A stretch of DNA of 64,000 nucleotides from Rhizobium redzepovicii (GCF_019793435.1 NZ_JAILYH010000006.1:62001-126000); one strand, 5' to 3'; shown: positions 18,062-26,730, counted from the first letter of the stretch. The notes: generated by a model not told the origin, from the sequence alone. Made by a program: numbers and translations.

Positions 18062-19945
18062 CTATCCTGCCATGGCCTCTTCGTATTCGGCCGAAAGCAT
18101 CAGCCAGTCTTCCTCGGCGGCAGCCAGCTTGGCCGCGGCTTCGCCGCGCTGCTTTGCCTTTTCGGCCGCCTTGGCGGGCGTCTTTTCGTAGAGGGCGGGA
18201 TTTGCAAGTTCCGCGTCAAGCGCCTGAATCTGTTTCTCCAGCTTCGCCGTCAAGGATTCGATTTCGTTGATCTTTTTCTTGAGCGGCGTCAGCGAGGCGC
18301 GACGTTCGGCATTGAGCTTGCGCTGGTCGGCCTTCGACGTCGCATCCTCAGTCAGCTGCGGCTTTTCTTCTTTTTTTTTACCGGATGTGACGATCAGGTC
18401 GCGGTATTCGTCCATGTCGCCTTCGAAGGTCGTCACCGTCCCGTCGTTGACCAGCCACAGCCGGTCGACCGTCGCCTCGATCAGGTGGCGGTCATGCGAG
18501 ATCAGGATGACGGCGCCTTCGTAATCGTTCAGCGCCTCGATCAGCGCCCGGCGGCTGTCGATGTCGAGATGGTTTGTCGGTTCGTCGAGGATCAGCAGAT
18601 TGGGTGCGTTGAAGGCGGCGAGCCCCATCAGCAGCCGGGCCTTTTCGCCGCCCGAAAGATCCTTGGCGGCGGTTGCCATCTTCTCGGTCGCAAGCCCCAT
18701 CTGGGCGACGCGGGCGCGCACCTTCGGCTCCGGCGCGCCAGGCATCAGCCGGCGCACGTGCTCGACCGGCGACTGCTCGGGAATGAGGTCGTCGAGTTGA
18801 TGCTGAGCGAAGAAACCGATCTTCAGGCTCGGCGCCAGCTTCACTTCGCCGCTTTCCGGCGCAAGCCGGCCGGAGATGAATTTGGCGAAGGTCGATTTGC
18901 CGTTGCCGTTCGAGCCGAGCAGGGCGATGCGGTCGTCATTGTCGATGCGCAGGTTGAGGTTCTTCAGGATCGGATTGCCGGGCTCGTAGCCGACGGCGCC
19001 GCTCTGGATCGCAACGATCGGCGAGGCCGGCTGCTTTTCCGGCTCGGGAAAAGTGATCGGCTGTACGTGATCCTCGATGACAGCGGCGACGGTTCCCATG
19101 CGCTCGAGCGCCTTGACTCGCGATTGCGCCTGCCGGGCCTTGGAGGCCTTGGCCTTGAAGCGATCGATGAAGCTCTGCAGATGTTTGCGCGCCGCGTCGT
19201 TCTTGGCCTTGGCCTTGGTCTGCAGCTCGTCGGCTTCCGCCTTCTGCCGCTCGAACTGATCGTAGCCGCCGCGATAGAAGGTCAGCTTCTTCTGGTCGAG
19301 ATGGACGATTGCGTTGACCGCGTTGTTCAGGAGGTCGCGGTCGTGGCTGATGATGATGACGGTGTGCGGATAGCGGCGGACATAGTCTTCCAGCCACAAC
19401 GTGCCTTCGAGGTCGAGATAGTTTGTGGGTTCGTCGAGCAGCAGCAGATCCGGCTCGGAAAACAGCACGGCGGCAAGCGCCACGCGCATGCGCCAGCCGC
19501 CGGAGAAGGAAGAGGCGGGGCGGGCTTGCGCCGCCTGGTCGAAGCCGAGGCCGGCAAGAATGCTCGCGGCGCGCGCCTCGGCCGAATGCGCGTCGATATC
19601 GACAAGGCGCATCTGGATTTCGGCGATGCGGTGGGGATCGGTCGCCGTTTCCGCCTCGGCCACGAGGGCCGCGCGTTCCTTGTCGGCTGAAAGCACGATC
19701 TCGATCAGGGATTGCTCGGTTGCCGGTGCTTCCTGCGCCACCTGACCGATGCGTGCCGCCTTCGGGATCGACACCGATCCGGTCTCCGAGCCGAGATCGC
19801 CGGTAATGACGCGAAACAGCGTGGACTTGCCGGCGCCGTTGCGCCCGACCAGCCCCGCCTTCGTGCCCGAAGGCAGCGAAATGCTGGCATTGTCGAGAAG
19901 CAGGCGCCCGGCAATGCGGGCGGAAATATCGGTGAGCGTGATCAT
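18062..19945 (-). CDS. ABC-F family ATP-binding protein (Uup/YheS type)
   Basis: 627 residues from the ATG at 19945, giving the family start MITLTDISARI; the frame is open 69 codons upstream without similarity. There are two ABC domains: Walker A GRNGAGKST with signature SGGWRMRVAL, and Walker A GSNGNGKST with signature SGGEKARLLM. The linker is lysine-rich and the C-terminus is a coiled coil (about residues 540-627). No membrane segments, as for all ABC-F proteins. Members act on the ribosome in translation or antibiotic protection; the substrate state here is unknown. The length and C-terminal coiled coil fit YheS/Uup better than EttA. Confidence 0.92.
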   Translation of the reverse strand: MITLTDISARIAGRLLLDNASISLPSGTKAGLVGRNGAGKSTLFRVITGDLGSETGSVSIPKAARIGQVAQEAPATEQSLIEIVLSADKERAALVAEAETATDPHRIAEIQMRLVDIDAHSAEARAASILAGLGFDQAAQARPASSFSGGWRMRVALAAVLFSEPDLLLLDEPTNYLDLEGTLWLEDYVRRYPHTVIIISHDRDLLNNAVNAIVHLDQKKLTFYRGGYDQFERQKAEADELQTKAKAKNDAARKHLQSFIDRFKAKASKARQAQSRVKALERMGTVAAVIEDHVQPITFPEPEKQPASPIVAIQSGAVGYEPGNPILKNLNLRIDNDDRIALLGSNGNGKSTFAKFISGRLAPESGEVKLAPSLKIGFFAQHQLDDLIPEQSPVEHVRRLMPGAPEPKVRARVAQMGLATEKMATAAKDLSGGEKARLLMGLAAFNAPNLLILDEPTNHLDIDSRRALIEALNDYEGAVILISHDRHLIEATVDRLWLVNDGTVTTFEGDMDEYRDLIVTSGKKKEEKPQLTEDATSKADQRKLNAERRASLTPLKKKINEIESLTAKLEKQIQALDAELANPALYEKTPAKAAEKAKQRGEAAAKLAAAEEDWLMLSAEYEEAMAG

Positions 19946-20057
19946 GGCCGGCGTTTTGGCCGAAAGCGCCCGCCAAGGCAAGAGCGCTTGTTCCCACGCC
20001 AAGCTTGCTTGGGCGCTGAGAAGCTTGCTTGTGGCCGGCGGCGCGCTGTCAGCGCCT

Positions 20058-21107
20058 TCAGTGGCCGAAAGCCTGCACCGGCTGGCGGGGGTTCGTCTGC
20101 GCGGCGAGGAGCGCCACGCGGGCATTGGCCTGCAACTGTCCAGGCGTTGCCGCATCCGTGCTGAGCGCGACGCCGATCGAGATGGTCAGCCTGCCGCGAT
20201 CGGCCCTGTCGGAGGTCGCGAAGACCAGATTGTCCTCGACGGAAGCGCGCAGGCGCTCGGCGATCGTCATCGCATCCTGCATGCCGACATTGGCAAACAG
20301 GAAAGCGAATTCGTCCGCCTCGGTGCGGGCGACGAAGTCGTTCTTCTTGACCGATTTGCGGAAGAGGGCGGCGAGCTTCTTCAGCAGCTTGTTGCCGGCC
20401 TGGGTGCCGTATCTGTCGTTGAGATCGGTGAAGTTGTCGATATCGACCATAACAAGCGCGCTGCCGGCGAAACCTTCGTCGCGCTGATAGAGATCGGCGA
20501 TTTGGCGGTTCAGTGCGATGCGGTTCGGAAGTCCGGTGATCCGGTCGGCGACGGCGGCCGATTGCATCGCCGAAATGCCGCGCTCCAGCGTCTCCAGCCT
20601 CTTGATGTCGTCCTGCAGCCTATCCGCGATCTCCGTTTCCGCCGACAACACCGTCGCCAGCGAGGCGGAGAGGTAGTCTATCTCGCCGAGGAAGGCGGTG
20701 AGGCTCTGGTTGTCGTTGCCGGAAAACGATTTCAGGATCGTGCCGCAGGCGCGTGCAAAGGCGTCTTTGTGCCGCAGCCCCTCGGCAAGCCTCTCCGCCA
20801 CCTCGCGCAGCATCCGGCTCGCCTCGTTGCGCGACGTCTCGCCGGCCAGACCGCAATGGCCGACAAGGCGGTATTTCAATCCGAGTTCGTCGAGCATCGC
20901 CTGTTGCGGCTGCGCACCGAGCGCCGCGATATCCTGTGCAAGGCCGGCATTGAGCCCGATGATCGCTTCGTGGAAAAGTTCGTAATTGCGCGGCAGCGCC
21001 GCAATGTTCAGGCGCGTCAGGTGCTGGGCGATCCTCTGAATGTCGGCCATAGGCGTCGGATGCGCGGCCTCGCGCGGCACCAAAGCGTTTGCGCTTGCAT
21101 TCTGCAT
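20058..21107 (-). CDS. GGDEF-domain protein with a degenerate active-site signature
   Basis: 349 residues, no membrane helices or signal peptide. The N-terminal 170 residues are helical and of unknown function. The GGDEF domain begins near residue 175 (DRITGLPNRIALNRQI), with the metal-binding DIDNFTDLNDRYG. The signature loop reads RTEADEFAF, so the first two glycines are Glu and Ala, although the Asp-Glu-Phe part is kept. No RxxD inhibitory site is seen before it. Active diguanylate cyclases normally need the second glycine for GTP binding, so this may be inactive or a GTP/c-di-GMP sensor. It is followed by the ABC-F gene after a gap of about 110 bases. Confidence 0.86.
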   Translation of the reverse strand: MQNASANALVPREAAHPTPMADIQRIAQHLTRLNIAALPRNYELFHEAIIGLNAGLAQDIAALGAQPQQAMLDELGLKYRLVGHCGLAGETSRNEASRMLREVAERLAEGLRHKDAFARACGTILKSFSGNDNQSLTAFLGEIDYLSASLATVLSAETEIADRLQDDIKRLETLERGISAMQSAAVADRITGLPNRIALNRQIADLYQRDEGFAGSALVMVDIDNFTDLNDRYGTQAGNKLLKKLAALFRKSVKKNDFVARTEADEFAFLFANVGMQDAMTIAERLRASVEDNLVFATSDRADRGRLTISIGVALSTDAATPGQLQANARVALLAAQTNPRQPVQAFGH

Positions 21108-21241
21108 GACAATCCCTCGCAGCCTGGCTTATTCCTTCATTCCGCTATGCCTGCAAGGCTTTAAGAGAGGCTGAATCTTTGGCTGAATTGCCTGCGCAAC
21201 CGGCAAAGGCGGTTAATACCGTCTTGATGATAAAGGCTGCC

Positions 21242-21751
21242 TCACATCCACTCGCGGCCGTCGCTGCGCAGGAAGTAGATGAGATCGAGACTGAGGCTCG
21301 GCTTGCCGAGCGCCGTCAGCGTCATGTGGCATTGGCCGCGATGATGGGTCTGGTGATTGAAGAGATGCGCAAGGGCCGGCTGCAATGGCTGGGTGATTTC
21401 GATCGGCTGCGTCACCGGCACATAGGTGAAGTCGGCGGCAAGGCTTGCCTCATCAAGCGTGCCCGTCCAGGCAATGATCCGCTCGTCCTCCGCCCTCCGT
21501 GCGGCGGTAAGCGCATCCAGTTCTTCATAAAGAACGGCATCGAGTGTCGTCGGCGCTTCGCCGGTACCGGTGAAGCGCTTCATCCAGATCCGGTCGGCGA
21601 CGAGCAGATGATTGAGCGTGCGGTGCAGTGAGCCGAAGAAGGCGCCGCGGTCGCTGCGGAATTCCGCATCACTGAGTTCGGCCGCTGCCGCGTAGACCTG
21701 GGCGTTGGCCCAGCGGTTATACGCAGCAAACATGCTGTAATGTCGGAGCAT
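21242..21751 (-). CDS. DinB-family protein (putative metal-dependent thiol transferase)
   Basis: 169 residues, a single four-helix bundle. MLRHYSMFAAYNRWANAQ is the typical first helix. The three-histidine metal site is visible as H in LNHLLVADRIW near residue 47 and HLFNHQTHHRGQ near 132-143. DinB/YfiT proteins include S-transferases for bacillithiol or mycothiol; rhizobia make glutathione, so the substrate here is not predictable. GGGGGATC precedes the ATG. It lies divergent from the GST gene at 21891, a possible but unproven thematic link. Confidence 0.88.
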   Translation of the reverse strand: MLRHYSMFAAYNRWANAQVYAAAAELSDAEFRSDRGAFFGSLHRTLNHLLVADRIWMKRFTGTGEAPTTLDAVLYEELDALTAARRAEDERIIAWTGTLDEASLAADFTYVPVTQPIEITQPLQPALAHLFNHQTHHRGQCHMTLTALGKPSLSLDLIYFLRSDGREWM

Positions 21752-21890
21752 TCGATCCCCCCTGTCCTGATTACGGCAGTCTAATCAGTTTCCCGAGAAA
21801 TCCGAGTGATGGCGCCATGAAAATTCCTGATTTGATCGCAGGCTTTTTCTGTCGTGGAATGCGCTGCGTTTCGATCTCGAAAGGACTGTC

Positions 21891-22580
21891 ATGACCAGAG
21901 CCCTCTATTCCCTATGCGGTGCAGACAAGCAGCACTTCTTCTCGCCTCATTGCTGGAAGGCAGTGATGGCGCTGGCGCATAAGGGGCTGGATTTCGAGGA
22001 GATCCCGACGACCTATGCCCGCATCCGCGCAATCGGCGGCGGCGTCTCGCAGACCGTGCCCGTTCTCGACGACAATGGCAGGCTGATCCCCGACAGTTTC
22101 GACATCGCTCTCTATCTGGAGGAGGCCTATCCCGAGCGGCAGTCGCTGTTTAACGGCGAGGGCGGCAAGGCGCTGTCGCGCATGGTCGAGGGCTATTCGC
22201 AGATGATCATCCATCCGGCCATCACGCGGATCGCCCTTCTCGACATCCACGCCAATCTCGACGAGGGAGACAAGGCCTATTTCCGCGAGAGCCGCGAAGC
22301 TCGTCTCGGGAAATCATTCGAAGTCGTTGCTGCGGGTAGCGAGGCGGAGAAGGCCGCCTTCGGCGCCAAGCTGGAGCCGCTCCGGCACATGCTGAAATTC
22401 CAGCCTTTCATCGGTGGGCAAACGCCGCTCTTTGCCGATTATATCGTCTTCGGGGCGCTGCAATGGCTGCGTATCTGCACTGGTCTCGCCATGCTGGCCG
22501 CCGACGATCCCGTCTTGGGCTGGTTCGAACGCTGCCTCGATCTCCATCAAAGCCGCGGCCGGACTGTGACAGCGGCGTGA
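21891..22580 (+). CDS. Glutathione S-transferase family protein
   Basis: 229 residues. The N-terminal thioredoxin-like fold has LYSLCGADKQHFFSPHCWKAVMAL and the glutathione gamma-Glu site VPVLDDNGRLIPDSFDIALYLEE near residues 57-80. The C-terminal part is helical, with FIGGQTPLFADYIVFGALQW as the conserved folding motif. The likely catalytic Ser or Cys lies near residue 24 (FFSPHC). The substrate is unknown. AGGA lies 8 bases before the ATG. ndk follows 81 bases later on the same strand and has its own ribosome-binding site. Confidence 0.9.
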   Translation: MTRALYSLCGADKQHFFSPHCWKAVMALAHKGLDFEEIPTTYARIRAIGGGVSQTVPVLDDNGRLIPDSFDIALYLEEAYPERQSLFNGEGGKALSRMVEGYSQMIIHPAITRIALLDIHANLDEGDKAYFRESREARLGKSFEVVAAGSEAEKAAFGAKLEPLRHMLKFQPFIGGQTPLFADYIVFGALQWLRICTGLAMLAADDPVLGWFERCLDLHQSRGRTVTAA

Positions 22581-22661
22581 AATTGCCGCCGACCTCTTGT
22601 TTTCGGGCGGTGGGGCGGGTAAAGACCGCCCACTTTTCCCGAGAAACCAGAGGATTTGACT

Positions 22662-23084
<423 letters not shown>

Positions 23085-23129
23085 GGCCACGCTTCGGCAT
23101 TGGCGCGCAATGCCTTGAATTGACTCTCG

Positions 23130-23156
23130 AAAGCCGGGGCTTCGCTCCGGCTTTTT
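23130..23156 (+). terminator. Rho-independent terminator after ndk
   Basis: AAAGCCGG and CCGGCTTTTT arms around a short GC loop, ending in a T-run (23152-23156), 45 bases past the ndk stop. The A-run before the stem makes it usable from the opposite side as well, where the lipoprotein gene ends at 23174. Confidence 0.9.
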
Positions 23157-23173
23157 CTATGCCGGGCGTTCCT

Positions 23174-23677
23174 TTATGCCGGGCATTTGTCGGTGTTTGA
23201 GAAATCGACGCTGCCGTCCGGCTTGAAGACCTCAGGGTTCTTGTCATAAAGCGCACCAACAACGAGCGGCTTGCTCGGCAGCACGGTCTGGTCCAGGTCG
23301 GATCGGAATTGCGTCTTCAATTCCTGCAGCACCTTGCCGTCCTTGTCGACCAGACGGAGGCTGACGGAATAGGGACGGTCCTTGCGTACGCAGTGCAGGT
23401 TTTGGCTCTGCAGTGCGATCTTGTCGTCGATCGGATAGATTTTCTGGTTCAGCACCAGTGGTTCGCCGCCTTGAGGATTTTCGAATTCGGCGATGATGAC
23501 CGAACCATCGGGAATGGGACCTGTCTTCTTCAGCGTCAGCAGATAGGTGGCGCTCGCCACCCGATAGTTGAAGACGAAGAGATGGCCGGTGACCTCGACG
23601 AGATTTTCGGCCTGGCGCTGGCAGGCCGAAAGTAGAAGGCTGGCCGCTGCCGCTGTTATGATCAAATATATTCTCAT
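23174..23677 (-). CDS. Hypothetical lipoprotein
   Basis: 167 residues. MRIYLIITAAAASLLLSAC is a lipoprotein signal with the lipobox cysteine at about residue 19. The rest is predicted beta-rich and periplasmic, with two further cysteines (one in LHCVRKDRPYS, one near the C-terminus in TDKCPA) that could form a disulfide. I do not recognise a family. The ATG overlaps the CGNR gene stop (ATGA) and has a strong GAAGGAGGAG site, so it is the second gene of a CGNR-lipoprotein operon and would share its regulation. Confidence 0.82.
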   Translation of the reverse strand: MRIYLIITAAAASLLLSACQRQAENLVEVTGHLFVFNYRVASATYLLTLKKTGPIPDGSVIIAEFENPQGGEPLVLNQKIYPIDDKIALQSQNLHCVRKDRPYSVSLRLVDKDGKVLQELKTQFRSDLDQTVLPSKPLVVGALYDKNPEVFKPDGSVDFSNTDKCPA

Positions 23678-24219
23678 GGCGTCTCCTCCTTCTTGCGGCG
23701 GTAGTGGCGGTTCGCCTTGGCGCGGTTGCCGCAGACCGCCATGTCGCACCAGGCGCGGCTCCTGTTCTTGCTGCGATCGATGAACAGCCAGCCGCAATTG
23801 CCGCAGATTTTCATGCGCTCCGGATCCGGCATGGCGACCAACCGCAGCACCGAATGGGCTGTGGCCCTGGCCACGCTGCCGGGGTTTGCCTCGCGCAACA
23901 CTTTTGCCAGCAGCTCCAGCAGCACGGCCAGCAATTGGTCGTCGCCGCCATCCAGTATACGCTTGCGGAAATAGCGGTCGATCGCTTCCCGCAGCGCGAG
24001 GAAATCCGTCTCGTCTTCACTAGCCACCGGAGCGATGTCGCCGAAGAGGGCCCGTTCGGCACAGAATTCGGCAGCGGCGCGCGGAAAGTCCTGCATCTGG
24101 CCCTGAACCGCGAAGCGGTCGATCCGCCGCGCTGCATCGTGGCGCAGCACGACGCTATTGGCGACATCGAGCGCCAGCGCGCCTCCGGCAAAGCGGTGAG
24201 GGGTCCAGGAAAAGCTCAT
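23674..24219 (-). CDS. CGNR zinc-finger / ABATE-domain transcription factor
   Basis: 181 residues. The N-terminal ABATE domain (about 1-130) opens FSWTPHRFAGGALALDVANSV. The C-terminal CGNR zinc finger has CGNCGWLFIDRSKNRSR, then WCDMAVCGNRAKANRHYRR, giving four cysteines and a basic tail. CGNR proteins are predicted stress-linked regulators; few are studied. A perfect 14-bp inverted repeat (24224-24263) starts five bases upstream of its ATG and fills the space before the divergent permease gene, so I infer autoregulation and control of both directions. Confidence 0.88.
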   Translation of the reverse strand: MSFSWTPHRFAGGALALDVANSVVLRHDAARRIDRFAVQGQMQDFPRAAAEFCAERALFGDIAPVASEDETDFLALREAIDRYFRKRILDGGDDQLLAVLLELLAKVLREANPGSVARATAHSVLRLVAMPDPERMKICGNCGWLFIDRSKNRSRAWCDMAVCGNRAKANRHYRRKKEETP

Positions 24220-24223
24220 GATG

Positions 24224-24263
24224 AAATTATAACTGGTGAAATAGGTTTTACCAGTTATAATTT
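24224..24263. promoter_or_regulatory. Operator candidate: perfect 14-bp inverted repeat
   Basis: AAATTATAACTGGT at 24224-24237 is the exact reverse complement of 24250-24263, with a 12-base spacer. It sits in the 64-base divergent gap between the CGNR gene (start 24219) and the LivH-like gene (start 24284). The arms are AT-rich in a GC-rich genome. The symmetry and position fit a dimeric repressor site that covers both promoters; the CGNR protein is the obvious candidate. Confidence 0.75.
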
Positions 24264-24283
24264 GCCGACGCGGGGTGCATGGA

Positions 24284-25180
24284 ATGGCCTATCTTCTGCA
24301 GCAACTGGCGAATGCGGTTCCGCTCGCTGCTCTTTATGCCGCGCTCGCCTTCGGCTATGCCGTCGCCTTCGGCGTGACCAAGCGAGCCGACATCACCTAT
24401 GGGGCGATCTTCGCCTTCGCAGGCCAGATCCTGCTGCTCTTCACCGAACTCGCCTATGTCAAGTTCTGGTTGGTGCTGCCGGCGGCCCTTGCCGTCGGCG
24501 CCGGCGCTGCCATCGTCTATTCGTTGGCGGCGGGCATATGGATCGGCCGCTCGATCATGCTGCCGCTGGTCAGCAAATCGCCGAATACGGTGATCGTCGC
24601 CGCCCTTGGTATCATGATCGTGCTGATGGAAACTGCCCGGCTTGCCGCTGATACCCGTGCCATCTGGCTGCCACCCTTCCTGAACGGCACGGTCGTCTTC
24701 TGGAGCGACGGCCCGTTCAAGGTGACGCTGACCTATATCCAGCTGATCGACACGGTACTGATGGCAGCCATGGTCGCGGTGGGTGCGCTGATCCTCAGGC
24801 GCACGGCCTGGGGCCGCATCTGGCGCGCCGTTACCGACGATCCGCTGGCCGCCGAGCTCTGCGGCACCAGCGCCGACCGGGTCTTCCTCGTCGCCTATGC
24901 CGCGGCCGCCCTCGTCGCCACGATCTGCGGTATCCTCGCGACCTTCTATTACGGCTCGATGGATTTCGGCGCGGGCCTGATGTTCGGGCTGAAGGTGCTG
25001 CTGATATCAGCCGTCGGTGGTTACTCCGATCCGCTGCGCTCGGCAGGCGGGGCCGCCGGGCTCGCCGTCGTCGAGACCCTATGGGGCGCCTATGGCCCCT
25101 TCGTCTGGCGCGATCTGGTCATTTTCTCGCTGCTCGTTCTATTGCTGGTCATGAGCCGCAGGGAGCGAGTGGTGCTTTAG
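24284..25180 (+). CDS. Orphan LivH-type branched-chain amino acid ABC transporter permease
   Basis: 298 residues from the ATG at 24284 (GGGGTG upstream; a GTG at 24275 is an alternative). About eight membrane helices. The cytoplasmic coupling region RAVTDDPLAAELCGTSADRV matches the EAA-like loop of LivH permeases, and GGYSDPLRSAGGAAGLAVVE is the conserved last-third segment. LivH works with LivM, ATPases LivF/G and a binding protein; none are adjacent. It must borrow partners from elsewhere or be a relic. Its stop is one base from the convergent moaE stop. Confidence 0.85.
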   Translation: MAYLLQQLANAVPLAALYAALAFGYAVAFGVTKRADITYGAIFAFAGQILLLFTELAYVKFWLVLPAALAVGAGAAIVYSLAAGIWIGRSIMLPLVSKSPNTVIVAALGIMIVLMETARLAADTRAIWLPPFLNGTVVFWSDGPFKVTLTYIQLIDTVLMAAMVAVGALILRRTAWGRIWRAVTDDPLAAELCGTSADRVFLVAYAAAALVATICGILATFYYGSMDFGAGLMFGLKVLLISAVGGYSDPLRSAGGAAGLAVVETLWGAYGPFVWRDLVIFSLLVLLLVMSRRERVVL

Positions 25181-25181
25181 C

Positions 25182-25646
25182 TTATTTCCACTTGCCGCGC
25201 GCCGTATCGTCGGCATCTTTCGCCGCGACCCAGTCGCCGGCCGCGCCATCCTTGCCATGTTCCTTCTTCCAAAAGGGGGCTGCTGTCTTCAGGAAGTCCA
25301 TGACGAAGTTGGCGCCGTCGAACGCCGCTTGCCGGTGCGGTGCGGCCGCAACGACGAGCACGATATTCTCGCCGACGGCGATCTTGCCGTATCGGTGGAT
25401 GGCGGTGAGGCCGAGCAGCCCGAAGCGCTCGATGGCGAGTTTACCGATGCGGGTCATCTCGGCTTCGGCCATGCCGGGGTAATGTTCGAGTTCGAGGGCG
25501 GCGAGGGTTCCGCCGTCATCGCGGCAGAGGCCGGAGAAGGTGACGACGGCGCCGATGCCCGGCTTGCCCTTGGAGAGATGGTCGACCTCCGCCTGCAGGT
25601 CGAAATCCTCATGTTGGACACGGATGGTGGGAGTGATGGTCACCAC
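25182..25646 (-). CDS. moaE: Molybdopterin synthase catalytic subunit
   Basis: 154 residues from the GTG at 25646, which has GGAGG five bases upstream; the next codon is also GTG (25643), and a TTG at 25685 is less likely. MoaE transfers sulfur from MoaD thiocarboxylate to precursor Z to make molybdopterin. Conserved segments: GAVVTFSGLCRD, LELEHYPGMAEAEM, HRYGKIAVGENIVLVVAAAPHR (substrate-binding) and KTAAPFWKKEHG with the catalytic lysine pair. The C-terminus has a short extra acidic/basic tail. MoaD is upstream in the same direction but separated by an unusual inverted-repeat element. Confidence 0.95.
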   Translation of the reverse strand: MVTITPTIRVQHEDFDLQAEVDHLSKGKPGIGAVVTFSGLCRDDGGTLAALELEHYPGMAEAEMTRIGKLAIERFGLLGLTAIHRYGKIAVGENIVLVVAAAPHRQAAFDGANFVMDFLKTAAPFWKKEHGKDGAAGDWVAAKDADDTARGKWK

Positions 25647-25686
25647 GGGGACCTCCGCTGCTTTGATGCGCTGCCGTATCCCCAAG

Positions 25687-25829
25687 CTCCCTCATTCATG
25701 TGCTTGTCACAGGAATCCAGCCACCGCGCGTCCGCGCGGTGAATGACTCTTTCCTTTTGGCAAGTGCTTCTCCCGCGCCCAAGGACTTGGGCGCACTGGA
25801 TTCCTGTGACAAGCACAGGAATGAGGGAG
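25687..25829. repeat. Structured inverted-repeat element between moaD and moaE
   Basis: Outer arms of 34 bp (25687-25720 and 25796-25829) match with one mismatch. Inside are two perfect 9-bp stems: 25722-25730 with 25733-25741, and 25775-25783 with 25786-25794. The whole could fold as a closed stem with two side hairpins, like a three-way or four-way junction. No open reading frame or transposase is inside. It sits between two genes normally transcribed together, so RNA stability or a mobile non-autonomous element are both possible. Confidence 0.75.
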
Positions 25830-25888
25830 ATAGAGGAAGACGCAGTCCTACCCATTGTAAGTTTTCCCAAGCCCGGACGGACCGGACT

Positions 25889-26143
25889 TCACCCCCCCGT
25901 CATCGGCGGAAATATCCCGATCTCCCGTGCGCCCGATATCGGCTCGTCATGCTCGACATGCTCCATGTCGAGCGCCACCCTGATCACGTCCGGATATTGA
26001 AGCGCGGCCTCATATTCTTCGCCTAGCGTCTTCAAATGATTCAACAGATCGGTAACGGTGACGACCGAGGAGGGAAGGTCGATCTCCTCCTCGCCTTTGC
26101 CGATGCGCTCGCGCACCCATGCGAAATAGACAAGCCGCGTCAT
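25889..26143 (-). CDS. moaD: Molybdopterin synthase sulfur-carrier subunit
   Basis: 84 residues with a ubiquitin-like fold. TRLVYFAWVRERIGKGEEEIDLP is the first half, EYEAALQYPDVIRVALDME follows, and the protein ends with EIGIFPPMTGG, whose C-terminal Gly-Gly is adenylated and thiocarboxylated by MoeB. The ATG overlaps the pgsA stop by four bases (ATGA), so it is coupled to pgsA. The pgsA-moaD-moaE order is a known alphaproteobacterial arrangement. Confidence 0.95.
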   Translation of the reverse strand: MTRLVYFAWVRERIGKGEEEIDLPSSVVTVTDLLNHLKTLGEEYEAALQYPDVIRVALDMEHVEHDEPISGAREIGIFPPMTGG

Positions 26144-26730
26144 TCCTCGTCATCCACGATATGTTTCAGCCCGGCGCGGAAATAATCATAGCCGGTATAG
26201 ATGGTCAGCAATGCGGCGATCCACAGAAGCGCGATGCCGGTCTGCGTCGTATAGGGGAATATCTCGTCGCCGGCAGGACCCGCGAGCAGGAAGGCGATGG
26301 CGACGAGCTGCAGCGTCGTCTTCCACTTGGCGATCCGCGTCACCGGCACGCTGACCTTCAGCGCCGCCAGATATTCACGCAGGCCGGAAACGAGGATCTC
26401 GCGGCAGAGAATGGTGATCGCCGCCCAGATCGACCAGCCGGCGATCGTCTGGTCGGCTGCGACCAGGAGCAGGATCGAGGCGACCAGCAGCTTGTCGGCG
26501 ATCGGGTCGAGCATGCGGCCGATATTCGAGGTCTGATTCCAGATGCGCGCGAGATAGCCGTCGAGGAAATCGGTGATCGAGGCGATGACGAAGATCCACA
26601 GTGCCACCCAGCGCGCCGTGTTGCTGATTGACAGCCTGCCTTCGATGAAGAAGCAGAGAACGATCAGCGGTACCGCGAGGATACGGCCGTAGGTCAGGAG
26701 GTTGGGGATGCTGTACGCACGCGATGCCAT
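26140..26730 (-). CDS. pgsA: CDP-diacylglycerol-glycerol-3-phosphate 3-phosphatidyltransferase
   Basis: 196 residues with about five membrane helices. Makes phosphatidylglycerolphosphate, the committed step to phosphatidylglycerol and cardiolipin. The CDP-alcohol phosphotransferase motif D-G-x2-A-R-x8-G-x3-D-x3-D is visible as DFLDGYLARIWNQ then GRMLDPIADKLL near residues 58-81. The N-terminal NLLTYGRILAVP is typical. uvrC lies upstream on the same strand, 204 bases away; the gap holds an 8-bp CGCATCGG/CCGATGCG pairing of uncertain meaning. Confidence 0.95.
   Translation of the reverse strand: MASRAYSIPNLLTYGRILAVPLIVLCFFIEGRLSISNTARWVALWIFVIASITDFLDGYLARIWNQTSNIGRMLDPIADKLLVASILLLVAADQTIAGWSIWAAITILCREILVSGLREYLAALKVSVPVTRIAKWKTTLQLVAIAFLLAGPAGDEIFPYTTQTGIALLWIAALLTIYTGYDYFRAGLKHIVDDEE

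Noticed and set aside
20001..20031. Two copies of AAGCTTGCTTG 20 bases apart upstream of the ABC-F gene
   Set aside because: Only two short copies; not enough for a regulatory iteron or repeat array.
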